Source: Verrucomicrobiales bacterium
GTDB taxonomy: Bacteria; Verrucomicrobiota; Verrucomicrobiia; Limisphaerales; UBA9464
Reading direction: 5' to 3'
DNA length: 9,673 nucleotides
Assembly: GCA_003445095.1 (NCBI GenBank)
Contig: DLVS01000351.1
Span: forward strand, 1-9,673
This document shows, piece after piece, positions 1 through 6,590 of the stretch. Both the position numbers and the translations under genes were made by a program. Every line of letters begins with the position of its first letter. Position 1 is the stretch's first letter. The notes below the pieces were generated by a model. That model had not been told where the DNA came from, did not search any database, and saw only the letters and a list, made by a program, of their open reading frames with translations.

Positions 1-186
1 GACTGGGCACCACGAGCACTATGGTGGAGCGTGAGCGAAGCCGAGATTGACGACACGCTGGCTGATTCGTTCCCAGCGAGCGATCCGCCAGCGTGGACGC
101 TTGGTGTCGAGCCGACCGGCGAAGAACTGTTGGCACTGGCCGACGGACTTCATTCCATCGAGCCGTTATTCCCGCACGAAAAGTAG
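1..186 (+). CDS. Small protein or C-terminus with SFPASDPPAWT motif (5' open)
   Basis: The frame is open from base 1 to the TAG at 184-186, giving up to 61 visible residues. A GTG at 31 could start a 51-residue protein, with GGTGGAG just upstream but only about one base of spacing, so either an internal start or a continuation of a longer gene is possible. The product contains DDTLADSFPASDPPAWTLG followed by an acidic stretch, EELLALADG. The D-x-(S/T)-FPASDPP-(S/A)-W/VT signature recurs in short bacterial proteins of unknown function and at the C-termini of some larger ones; that is recalled knowledge, and no biochemical role is known to me. The motif is far too specific to be a chance translation, which is why I call this frame coding. 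The other frame open here, starting at 47, lacks any family signal. The 55 bases that follow, up to the esterase stop codon, hold nothing recognisable. Confidence 0.6.
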   Translation, partial: DWAPRALWWSVSEAEIDDTLADSFPASDPPAWTLGVEPTGEELLALADGLHSIEPLFPHEK

Positions 187-241
187 GAAACTGTTAAGCC
201 GACCTTTGGTTTGGCGTCCCGCTGATGAGACCTGTGTCCCG

Positions 242-1111
242 TCACGGCCGGAGCAACCGATAGTACCGAACGTTGGACGGACTGTTGGTTTGTCGGAGCA
301 CGTCACCGTTATTATAAATGGGAGTCGGCGACACGACCCATTTCGCTTGGGGGCCGCTTAAGGCAGGACTCATCGTTACCACGAATCCGGCCCCGGTGCG
401 GGGCCACTCCAACGCCGCGCGGTTGCTCGCCACGGGGTCCAACCGTAATTCGGGTTCCTCTTCCGAGGCAGGTCCCACGATCGTCTCCCAGAGAATAGCT
501 GCCATCGGTGACGTTCCTCGAGAGTCCGGGTGAACTGTATCCGGAAACCATTCAGTCCGGCCGGCGAGGCGCGTGTGAAAGTCGACTAGTTCGCGCCCAG
601 GTTCGGCTGCCAATTGCCGAACCAGCGGCGCAATTTCATCGGCCACGACGGCCGGCCTGATATCAAAGGCGCCATTCTTGAAGACAGGCGGCGGTGTGCC
701 CAGCACCATTCGAGGTCGCGTCTCCAGCGACGCGTAACTCGCGATTAGTTCCTCAAAGTCCGCCATAAAATTCGTCGAATGCCTCCAGTTTTGCGGCTTC
801 GAGTCATTGGTTCCCAGCAGGATAAAGACGATGTCAGGCTTGAAGGCGAGACTCCGCGAGTAGGCGGATTCTTTCCAGTACGGATAGTCTCCTTTCTTGA
901 GAAGAGTCCGGCCACTGACCCCGAAGTTGCTGACTTGATACGCCGGTCCAAGGAGGCGTTGAAGTTTAGCGGGATAGCCTTCAACGCCGGGGCTAGAGAG
1001 ACCGGCGCCCTCTGTGATGCTGTCGCCAATACAGGCAACTTTGATCGGTGCGGCGCGGCTGACGGTGATAACCAGGCACAAAAACACTACGAGTAAGAGA
1101 CTCCGGAACAC
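242..1111 (-). CDS. Secreted SGNH/GDSL-family esterase
   Basis: The preferred GTG start at 1111 gives 289 residues. It begins with a signal peptide (FRSLLLVVFLCLVITVSRA, likely cleaved before AP), so the enzyme should act outside the cytoplasm. Family blocks are in order: GDSITEGAG with nucleophile Ser31, an NFGVSG block II, LLGTND with Asn102, and DTVHP with Asp191 and His194 as the remaining catalytic residues. SGNH enzymes hydrolyse ester bonds in lipids or acylated sugars; the substrate cannot be read from the sequence. About 75 residues follow the catalytic domain and end in VRYYRLLRP, a tail typical of secreted verrucomicrobial proteins. The open frame extends to an ATG at 1198, but that would place 29 hydrophilic residues before the signal peptide and run into the divergent bioB reading frame. 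An AGGT lies a few bases upstream of the GTG. No partner gene adjoins it on the same strand. Confidence 0.85.
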   Translation of the reverse strand: MFRSLLLVVFLCLVITVSRAAPIKVACIGDSITEGAGLSSPGVEGYPAKLQRLLGPAYQVSNFGVSGRTLLKKGDYPYWKESAYSRSLAFKPDIVFILLGTNDSKPQNWRHSTNFMADFEELIASYASLETRPRMVLGTPPPVFKNGAFDIRPAVVADEIAPLVRQLAAEPGRELVDFHTRLAGRTEWFPDTVHPDSRGTSPMAAILWETIVGPASEEEPELRLDPVASNRAALEWPRTGAGFVVTMSPALSGPQAKWVVSPTPIYNNGDVLRQTNSPSNVRYYRLLRP

Positions 1112-1254
1112 CCCCGACCTATATCCAAGTTGCCATCCGTCCGCGACTCCAAACTCCGAGACGATAGGTCGAACAACGGCGTCACCGCATGCCGTCAACC
1201 CAGGTCATATCCCAGATTTACAAGCGAATGCCTCGCCTCCATGCTTGGACCCGA

Positions 1255-2307
1255 ATGAAGTCAGTCCTTCGTCATGACTGGACCCTACCGGAAATTCGCG
1301 CGATTCACGATTCGCCATTGCTCGAACTGGTCTTCCGCGCGGCCTCCGTGCATCGGCAGTCGCATGACCCGACGGAGATGCAGGTCTGCAAGTTAATTTC
1401 AATCAAGACCGGGGCGTGCCCGGAGGACTGCGCTTACTGCGCTCAATCGTCGCGATATTCCACGGGCATCACCCCGGAGCGCTTGATGGAGCGGGACGAG
1501 GTCGTCGAGATAGCCAACCGCGCCAAGGCCGCCGGGGTTTCTCGAGTGTGTTTGGGTGCCGCCTGGCGTGAGGTGAAAGACAACGGGCAATTCGATCGGG
1601 TTGTGGAAATGGTCAAGAGTGTGACCGACTTGGGGCTCGAGGTTTGCTGCACGCTCGGAATGCTGAACACGGCCCAAGCGCAACGACTTGAGGAGGCGGG
1701 CTTGTATGCCTACAACCACAACGTGGATTCCAGCGCCGAATTTTATGAAACGATCATTACCACGCGAGGGTACGGCGATCGCCTGGCCACGATCGAGAAT
1801 GTGCGAAAGACTAACGTCACCGTTTGTTCAGGAGGAATCATCGGCTTGGGAGAAAGTGTCACCGACCGGTTGCAGATGTTACAAACGTTGGCGGCCGTCC
1901 GCCCTCACCCTGAGTCGGTTCCCATAAACATTTTGAGCAAGGTGCCCGGCACGCCGATGGCGGAGAATCAAGACGTACCGGTGTGGGACGTGATCCGGAT
2001 GATCGCGACGGCACGAATTCTAATGCCGAAGTCGGACGTGCGATTGACTGCGGGGCGAGCCAAGCTGAATGCGACGGAACAAGCGCTGTGTTTTATGGCT
2101 GGGGCCAATTCGATCTTCTCGAGCGAGACAGAGTTCATGCTCACCAAAGCCGTTCCTTCGCCCAGTTACGATGCCGACGCGGAGCTCCTGGCGACTTTGG
2201 GCCTGATTCCCCGGGCGCCATTCGACAATCCAAACGCGCCTCGCGCCGAGGCCTTGGCTCAGCGAAACTCCGCAGTGCCCTCGACGGAATGCGCTGTCGG
2301 CGCCTGA
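1255..2307 (+). CDS. bioB: Biotin synthase BioB
   Basis: Radical-SAM enzyme that inserts sulfur into dethiobiotin, the last step of biotin synthesis, in the cytoplasm. With the ATG at 1255 the protein has 350 residues, matching the family (E. coli 346), and its start [14 protein letters not shown] aligns with the usual N-terminus. The SAM-cluster motif CPEDCAYC supplies Cys55, Cys59 and Cys62. The [2Fe-2S] ligands are present as Cys99 (VCLGAAW), Cys131 (EVCCTLG), Cys191 (TVCSGGI) and Arg263 (VRLTAGR). The YNHNVDSS and [10 protein letters not shown] motifs are also intact. In-frame ATGs at 1189 and 1228 are possible starts, but neither has a ribosome binding site; at 1255 a GGA lies about five bases upstream. 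No other biotin gene is in the window, so this is a lone bioB, divergent from the esterase. I found no clear BirA-type operator in front of it. Confidence 0.97.
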   Translation: MKSVLRHDWTLPEIRAIHDSPLLELVFRAASVHRQSHDPTEMQVCKLISIKTGACPEDCAYCAQSSRYSTGITPERLMERDEVVEIANRAKAAGVSRVCLGAAWREVKDNGQFDRVVEMVKSVTDLGLEVCCTLGMLNTAQAQRLEEAGLYAYNHNVDSSAEFYETIITTRGYGDRLATIENVRKTNVTVCSGGIIGLGESVTDRLQMLQTLAAVRPHPESVPINILSKVPGTPMAENQDVPVWDVIRMIATARILMPKSDVRLTAGRAKLNATEQALCFMAGANSIFSSETEFMLTKAVPSPSYDADAELLATLGLIPRAPFDNPNAPRAEALAQRNSAVPSTECAVGA

Positions 2308-2344
2308 GCGATACTGCTGCTGCGAGGCACTCCGGGAACTAGAG

Positions 2345-3250
2345 TCAGGCGAGCGGCGGCTTCCCGTTTTCGTGGCCCCAAGCGCTGATGTGCGGTAACG
2401 CGCGATAGAGGATCCCGTGATAGAGTCCACGCGGGAGTAGCCGTCGCAAGAGGGCAAACAGGTGAGCATCGGGAGTTGCGTACACGCGCAGCGGCGGCCG
2501 GCGTTGGCGCAAGGTCCGGAGGATTCGCCGGGCGACGCGCTCGGGGGTGGCGACCGCGCGTTCCATCATTCGTTCAATGAACTGCGCCATGTGCAAGTAG
2601 TGGGCATGATATGGATCGTCACCATCCATCGCTGCGGAAAAGCTGCGCTGAGTAAATCGAGTGTTCCGAAATGAATCGGAACGGATGAAACCGGGCTCAA
2701 TCAGGCTGACCCAAATTCCCCAAGGACGAACCTCGTACCAAAGCGATTCGGTGGCTCCTTCCAACGCAAACTTGGCGGCGCTATACAACGACATCGTGGG
2801 CATCGCCATCATGCCCCCCACGGACGATACATTGAGAATTCGGCCGGAGCGGCGGGTGCGCATGCCGGGTAGCACCAGTCGGGTGAGGTCAAGGGCGGCG
2901 ACCACGTCGACTTCCATGATATTGCGCCACGCGTTCGGATCCCAGTGTTCGACCACCGCTCGGTACGCAATCCCGGCATTGTTGATGAGCACGTCTATGC
3001 CACCCCAGCGGTCGGTGAGTTCGGACACGACGGTTTCTCGTTGACGCCGCTCAACCACGTCCAGTGGTCGAAACAGCAAGCGATCCGATTCTCGAAGGCC
3101 GGCGGCGGCGAGACGCGGTAACGATTCAGCCCGAGCCGTGAGAGCGACCCGGCACGCTTGGGAGGCTAGCGCGTGGGCGGTGGCCAAACCAAGCCCGGTG
3201 CTCGCTCCGGTGAGCAGCACAACCGGCAGGCGGGAGAACTGGCCATGCAT
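2345..3250 (-). CDS. Classical short-chain dehydrogenase/reductase (SDR)
   Basis: A 301-residue NAD(P)-dependent oxidoreductase of the classical SDR family, cytoplasmic with no signal peptide. The cofactor motif TGASTGLG lies at residues 14-21, the NNAG motif at 90-93, and the catalytic Ser142/143, Tyr156 and Lys160 within NVSSVGG and YSAAK. The PGF after the active site is also typical. The helix-4 position that usually carries the catalytic Asn (as in MEVN) reads MEVD here, with Asp115. The C-terminal 100 residues are Arg-rich and amphipathic (RRILRTLRQRR), as in SDRs that act on lipophilic substrates; that substrate guess is inference. The gene converges on bioB with 37 bases between them, in which I see no terminator hairpin. 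The start codon sits inside a 12-base palindrome. There is no Shine-Dalgarno sequence at this ATG, so the start could be displaced by a few codons. Confidence 0.9.
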   Translation of the reverse strand: MHGQFSRLPVVLLTGASTGLGLATAHALASQACRVALTARAESLPRLAAAGLRESDRLLFRPLDVVERRQRETVVSELTDRWGGIDVLINNAGIAYRAVVEHWDPNAWRNIMEVDVVAALDLTRLVLPGMRTRRSGRILNVSSVGGMMAMPTMSLYSAAKFALEGATESLWYEVRPWGIWVSLIEPGFIRSDSFRNTRFTQRSFSAAMDGDDPYHAHYLHMAQFIERMMERAVATPERVARRILRTLRQRRPPLRVYATPDAHLFALLRRLLPRGLYHGILYRALPHISAWGHENGKPPLA

Positions 3251-3253
3251 GGC
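3242..3253. repeat. Perfect 12-bp palindrome over the SDR start codon
   Basis: GCCATGCATGGC is identical to its own reverse complement and covers the SDR start codon and the codon after it. It could be an operator half-pair or a chance run; nothing else in the region repeats it. Confidence 0.35.
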
Positions 3254-3330
3254 GTTCTGGGAGTGTGGACGGACGCTGGTTCGGTGGAGCCAGCCGGGTC
3301 AAGTCATTGCAACGTCGCAGGACATGATGA

Positions 3331-3358
3331 TTGACGGAAGGAGGTTGATTGTTAGCTT
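3331..3358 (+). promoter_or_regulatory. Candidate sigma-70 type promoter for the rpmH cluster
   Basis: TTGACG (3331-3336) matches the -35 consensus in five of six bases. It is followed after 16 bases by TAGCTT (3353-3358), which keeps the first, second and last bases of the -10 consensus. It lies in the 144-base gap between the divergent SDR and rpmH, where a promoter for the five-gene cluster is expected. The -10 is weak, and the spacer contains AAGGAGG, which would instead be a ribosome binding site if transcription starts further upstream. Confidence 0.25.
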
Positions 3359-3361
3359 CCG

Positions 3362-3385
3362 CCGCTCTGCTCCGGTCGGGAGCGG
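3362..3385 (+). other. Potential stem-loop in the rpmH leader
   Basis: CCGCTC (3362-3367) is complementary to GAGCGG (3380-3385). An alternative pairing, GCTCC (3369-3373) with GGAGC (3379-3383), uses the same 3' arm, so the two stems exclude each other. The 3' arm covers GGGAG (3378-3382), the only Shine-Dalgarno-like stretch close to the rpmH ATG, although it is 12 bases from it. A role in translational control of L34 is inference. Confidence 0.3.
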
Positions 3386-3394
3386 TTGTCCATC

Positions 3395-3532
3395 ATGAAA
3401 CGCCAGTACCAGCCTTCGAAGATTCGTCGTGTTCGTCAACACGGCTTCCGCTCCCGCATGTCCACCAAAGGTGGCCGCGGCGTTATCAACAATCGCCGCC
3501 GTCTGGGCCGCAAGCGTTTGACGCCAGTGTGA
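3395..3532 (+). CDS. rpmH: 50S ribosomal protein L34
   Basis: A 45-codon gene. The product starts [20 protein letters not shown], continues [15 protein letters not shown], and ends LGRKRLTPV. This is the complete L34 pattern: MKRxxQPS, HGFRxRM and a basic RRxxGRKRL end. L34 is a small, highly basic protein of the large ribosomal subunit. Length matches the family (44-47 residues). It is the first gene of the cluster rpmH-rnpA-yidD-yidC-jag, and rnpA begins 1 or 22 bases after its stop, depending on the start used. A spaced-out GGGAG is the only ribosome binding signal near its ATG, and a short upstream reading frame ending at 3398 overlaps the ATG. No irregularity in the protein itself. Confidence 0.97.
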   Translation: MKRQYQPSKIRRVRQHGFRSRMSTKGGRGVINNRRRLGRKRLTPV

Positions 3533-3554
3533 GTTGCTGGCGCGACCACTGCCC

Positions 3555-3965
3555 ATGTCTGCGACGCCCCGGCCTCGGTTGCGTCTGCGCCGAGAACACC
3601 GGTTGCGGGCAGGGGCAGACTTTGTTCGCCTGAAAGCCGAAGGCCGGCGGCAGGTCCAAGGCTGCCTGATTTTCAATTGGCAACCGACCGAACTAGCACT
3701 GAACCGGACTTCGCGAGTGGGAGTCGTGACGAGCAAGGCCCTCGGGAACGCAGTGGTTCGCAACCGCGCCCGAAGACTTCTGCGCGAGGCTTTCCGTCGC
3801 CATCGCTTCGACCTTACCCGTTCGGTTTCGGCAGTCTTGGTCGCTCGCAAATCGATCGTTGGTCATCGCTATCAACACGTGGAGGCGGATCTGCTAAAGG
3901 CCCTGAAACACGCCGGTTTGTTAAAGGCGGATTGGGCAAGCAAACCGGGTCAGGAGGCACCATGA
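3555..3965 (+). CDS. rnpA: Ribonuclease P protein component
   Basis: Basic protein subunit of RNase P, which helps the catalytic RNA bind and cut the 5' leaders of pre-tRNAs. From the ATG at 3555 it has 136 residues, somewhat above the family's usual 110-125. The N-terminus [13 protein letters not shown] matches the family start, and the RNR signature [15 protein letters not shown] (Arg69-Asn70-Arg71) is the RNA-binding motif. The VLVARKSI strand near residue 95-101 is also family-like. A TTG at 3534, almost adjoining the rpmH stop, would add seven residues; neither start has a clear ribosome binding site. The stop codon overlaps the yidD start as ATGA (3962-3965), indicating translational coupling. 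The C-terminal 15 residues ([12 protein letters not shown]) look like a non-conserved tail, and their DNA carries the ribosome binding site of yidD. Confidence 0.93.
   Translation: MSATPRPRLRLRREHRLRAGADFVRLKAEGRRQVQGCLIFNWQPTELALNRTSRVGVVTSKALGNAVVRNRARRLLREAFRRHRFDLTRSVSAVLVARKSIVGHRYQHVEADLLKALKHAGLLKADWASKPGQEAP
3952..3957 (+). promoter_or_regulatory. Shine-Dalgarno sequence of yidD
   Basis: AGGAGG lies four bases before the ATG at 3962, inside the last codons of rnpA. It fixes the yidD start, since that frame is open further upstream through rnpA. It is the strongest correctly spaced ribosome binding site I see in the cluster. Confidence 0.8.
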
Positions 3966-4219
3966 ACCTCGCCCAACACGTTGCGCTGACCGGATTGCGG
4001 ATTTACCGCCGAGTGCTCTCGCCACTTAAGAATGCGCTCTTGGGTTGTCCGGAGACCTGCCGGTTTACGCCGACGTGTTCTCAGTACGCCGGGGAGGCAA
4101 TTGAGCGACACGGAGTCGTTGTTGGCAGCGCGTATTCGATAAGGCGCCTCTGCCGGTGTCATCCGTGGGGTGGAGTCGGATTGGACCCGGTTCCCGAACG
4201 AGTTCGCATTATTTCCTGA
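3962..4219 (+). CDS. yidD: Membrane protein insertion efficiency factor YidD
   Basis: A small basic protein of 85 residues that associates with the inner face of the membrane through an amphipathic N-terminus and supports YidC-dependent insertion (established for the family). The signature [19 protein letters not shown] is present with both cysteines, followed by the [11 protein letters not shown] and GLDPVP motifs. The N-terminus ([15 protein letters not shown]) matches the family, except that the usual segment before CRF carries an unremarkable short insertion, NALLGCPET. Length is near the typical 70-90. The start overlaps the rnpA stop by ATGA, and the next gene, yidC, begins nine bases after its stop. 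This is the standard position of the gene between rnpA and yidC. Confidence 0.96.
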   Translation: MNLAQHVALTGLRIYRRVLSPLKNALLGCPETCRFTPTCSQYAGEAIERHGVVVGSAYSIRRLCRCHPWGGVGLDPVPERVRIIS

Positions 4220-4228
4220 ACCGCTCGC

Positions 4229-6049
4229 ATGGATCGCAAAGGGATTGGCATCATCGTCGCCGCGTTTTGCCTCATGCTGGCGTGGCAGGTGGGCATCAAT
4301 AAACTGCTTCCGCCGTCACCCGCGCCCGTCGGCGGCGCTAACTCTCCGTACGTAAGAACCAATCAGACAGGCCTGTCTAATCAGGCGGCCATTCCCCCGG
4401 CAACACCCTACCTCCCAGTAGCGCAGGTGCCGACACCGCCCACTACGGTGCTGTCCGCGTCGCCTGATCGCACCGTGCTCCTCGAAAACGCTCAAGTGCG
4501 TGCGACGTTCACTTCGCGTGGCGGCGGATTGAAGATGGTGGAGCTGAAAGAGTACCCGGCCGTCGTCGGCTGCGGAAATAAAGGACAGGCCACGTCCGCC
4601 GCGTTGGCGACTTTGAATGACCCGGCGTTTTCGCCTGCGTTCGTTCACTACGGCGTGCCCGGGATGGGGGCGCATGAAGAGTATCAACTGACTTCATCGC
4701 AGGGTGTCGTCACAGCCCAACGCGATGTCCCCGGTGGTTTGCGCGTCGTTAAGGAGTATCGGATCGCCAGCAACTATGTGTTTCACGTAACCATCCGCTA
4801 CGAGAATACGGGCACTTCTCCGGTCGCTCTACCCGGAGGTGAGTTGGTGATCGGAACGGCGGCTTCGCCTGATCGCCATGAGACTGGGGATTGGCTCGGG
4901 GCCCACTGGTTCGATGGCAAGTCGGCTCACGCCGTCAACATGAGCTACTTCGCAAACAAAACGCTCGGCTGCCTCCCGGGAACGCCGCGAACCGAGTACG
5001 TCGCCGGCGCGAGCAACGTGGTCTGGGCCGCCGCCCACAACCGCTTTTTCGGGATGATCGCCGTGCCTGATAGTCCGGCGCAGCAGGTCATTGTTCGCGA
5101 TCTCGCGCTGCCGAAACCCACCACGGCAGAACTGGAAGCCGATGGGCGACTCAACCCGGATCCACGAGCCTACCAAACGGCGATGGTCTTTCCGGGTGGA
5201 GGACTCTCAGCCGGACAGAAAGCGGAACAGACCTTCAGCCTCTACGCCGGGCCCAAGGAGTATTTCACCCTGTCTCGAATGAGGCTCAACCTCGAGGCGA
5301 TCATGGATTTAACAGGGTTCACCGGGATTTTTGCCAAAGCGCTGCTTCTGTCGCTGAACGGTCTGCACACCTTTATCCCGTCGTACGGTTGGTCGATCAT
5401 CGCGCTCACGGTCATTATCAAAGGGTTGTTCTGGCCTCTGACCGCCATGAGCACGCGGTCGATGAAACGAATGCAGGCGATTCAACCGGAGCTTCAAGCC
5501 ATTCGGGAAAAGTTCAAAAACGAACCGGCCAAACTGCAGGAGAAGACCATGGAGTGTATGAAGCGCCACAAGGTCAATCCCGCGGCCGGCTGCCTCCCTT
5601 TGTTGATCCAGTTCCCGGTCTTCATCGGATTCTTCTTCATGCTCCGGACGGCCATCGAATTGCGCGGTGCGAGCTTCCTGTGGGTCTGCAATCTGTCGGC
5701 GCCTGACACGCTGTTCACCATTCCCGGGCTGGGTTGGATTCCTTTCCTGGGCGTGGTGGGGGTGGGGCTTCCGTTCAATCTACTGCCGCTCTTGATGGGG
5801 TGTACCTCCCTGTGGATGGCCCATTTGACGCCGATGTCACCGCAAATGGATCCGGCCCAACAGAAAATCATGAAGTACATGCCGGTGTTCTTCGTGGCAT
5901 TTCTCTACAACTACAGCTCGGGATTGACCCTGTATTGGACGGCGCAGAATCTCTTGAGCGTGCTGCAAACCAAACTTACGCGCATGAACGATGAGAAGGC
6001 GGCCGCCAAGAACACGCCGCCGGGTGGCGCAGCGCGGAAAAAGGCGTGA
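4229..6049 (+). CDS. yidC: Membrane protein insertase YidC
   Basis: Inner-membrane insertase that places proteins in the bilayer alone or with SecYEG. It is 606 residues, long as in Gram-negative bacteria. In order: an N-terminal transmembrane anchor (about 5-22); a Pro/Ala-rich linker to about 75; a large periplasmic beta-sandwich domain (about 80-345, with the RATFTSRGGGLK start seen in the family); then the conserved insertase domain with membrane segments around 360-405, 455-475, 500-530 and 550-580. Hallmarks are NPAAGCLPLLIQFPVFIGFF, DPAQQKIMKYMPVFF and SSGLTLYW. The positive residue of the hydrophilic groove, Arg366 in E. coli, is Lys398 (TVIIKGLFWPLT), as in some other phyla. The tail AAAKNTPPGGAARKKA is basic. 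It lies nine bases after yidD without a clear ribosome binding site, and its stop overlaps the jag start as GTGA. Confidence 0.97.
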   Translation: MDRKGIGIIVAAFCLMLAWQVGINKLLPPSPAPVGGANSPYVRTNQTGLSNQAAIPPATPYLPVAQVPTPPTTVLSASPDRTVLLENAQVRATFTSRGGGLKMVELKEYPAVVGCGNKGQATSAALATLNDPAFSPAFVHYGVPGMGAHEEYQLTSSQGVVTAQRDVPGGLRVVKEYRIASNYVFHVTIRYENTGTSPVALPGGELVIGTAASPDRHETGDWLGAHWFDGKSAHAVNMSYFANKTLGCLPGTPRTEYVAGASNVVWAAAHNRFFGMIAVPDSPAQQVIVRDLALPKPTTAELEADGRLNPDPRAYQTAMVFPGGGLSAGQKAEQTFSLYAGPKEYFTLSRMRLNLEAIMDLTGFTGIFAKALLLSLNGLHTFIPSYGWSIIALTVIIKGLFWPLTAMSTRSMKRMQAIQPELQAIREKFKNEPAKLQEKTMECMKRHKVNPAAGCLPLLIQFPVFIGFFFMLRTAIELRGASFLWVCNLSAPDTLFTIPGLGWIPFLGVVGVGLPFNLLPLLMGCTSLWMAHLTPMSPQMDPAQQKIMKYMPVFFVAFLYNYSSGLTLYWTAQNLLSVLQTKLTRMNDEKAAAKNTPPGGAARKKA

Positions 6050-6552
6050 GTCTCGCCCGGGATTCCGCCAAGCTAACGACTCTGCTTGTGAACGAGACGC
6101 CCAAAATTGACCCAAAAGCGACGCTGGATGAAATGCTGCGGACGCTGGGATTCACCGTGACCATCGATCAACGCCGACTGGACGATCAGATCTTGCTGGA
6201 CATCCAGACCGACGATCCCGGGCGACTCATTGGCCGGTCCGGACAGACGCTGAGCGAACTACAGTACTTGCTCAACCGACTGGTATTTCATCACGACACC
6301 AAGATTCCCCGGATCATTTTGGACGTCTGCGGCTATCGACAGCAGGCGCGGGAGCAACTGACCAAGCGCGCCCTCGAAACGGCGGAGAAAGTGCGGCGCT
6401 GGGGTGATGTGTTGGAATTGGAGCCCATGAACGCCTACGATCGCTGGATCGTTCACAACGCGCTCAAGGACGACCCCGACGTGGAGACGTCCAGCGTCGA
6501 AGTCGAGGGCAGCGATAAGAAGGTGATTCTGATTCGACCGAAGCGGCGTTAA
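6046..6552 (+). CDS. jag: KH/R3H RNA-binding protein Jag (KhpB)
   Basis: A cytoplasmic RNA-binding protein of 168 residues encoded with yidC in many bacteria. It has a KH domain (about 27-98) with the nucleic-acid-binding GxxG loop as GRSG at 63-66, inside GRLIGRSGQTLSELQYLLNR. An R3H domain follows (about 105-166), with the R-x3-H pair Arg133/His137 in MNAYDRWIVHNAL and a closing basic segment, LIRPKRR. The N-terminal Jag_N domain of Firmicutes homologues is absent, as is common elsewhere. The GTG start overlaps the yidC stop (GTGA), so translation is probably coupled; another GTG at 6088 would shorten it by 14 residues. It ends the cluster. mnmE, often the next gene, is missing and a convergent gene starts its stop codon 38 bases later. 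The gap shows no clear terminator hairpin. Confidence 0.93.
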   Translation: MSLARDSAKLTTLLVNETPKIDPKATLDEMLRTLGFTVTIDQRRLDDQILLDIQTDDPGRLIGRSGQTLSELQYLLNRLVFHHDTKIPRIILDVCGYRQQAREQLTKRALETAEKVRRWGDVLELEPMNAYDRWIVHNALKDDPDVETSSVEVEGSDKKVILIRPKRR

Positions 6553-6590
6553 TCAACGGACGGCGGGAATGTGCGGCTCATTTGATTGAA

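Noticed and set aside
1040..1111. Lipoprotein signal for the esterase, because of a Cys in its signal peptide
   Set aside because: The residues before the Cys (VVFLC) do not fit the lipobox, which needs a small residue at -1. A signal peptidase I site at SRA-AP fits better.
2020..2469. 149-codon - strand frame across the end of bioB and the SDR end
   Set aside because: It is antisense to conserved BioB residues and overlaps the SDR in another frame; low-complexity shadow composition.
3482..3492. DnaA-box-like TTATCAACA within rpmH, and TTATCCACC near 6961
   Set aside because: Single one-mismatch matches inside coding sequence, 3.5 kb apart, with no cluster and no AT-rich unwinding region; not evidence for an origin.
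3299..3850. 183-codon frame on the - strand over rpmH and rnpA
   Set aside because: It lies antisense to two clearly identified conserved genes, has an Arg/Ser/Ala-rich composition typical of GC-rich shadow frames, and shows no family motif.
3677..4219. 180-codon reading of the yidD frame extending back through rnpA
   Set aside because: The YidD family start coincides with the ATG at 3962, preceded by a correctly spaced AGGAGG. The upstream part is a shifted reading of rnpA, so it is not a fusion.
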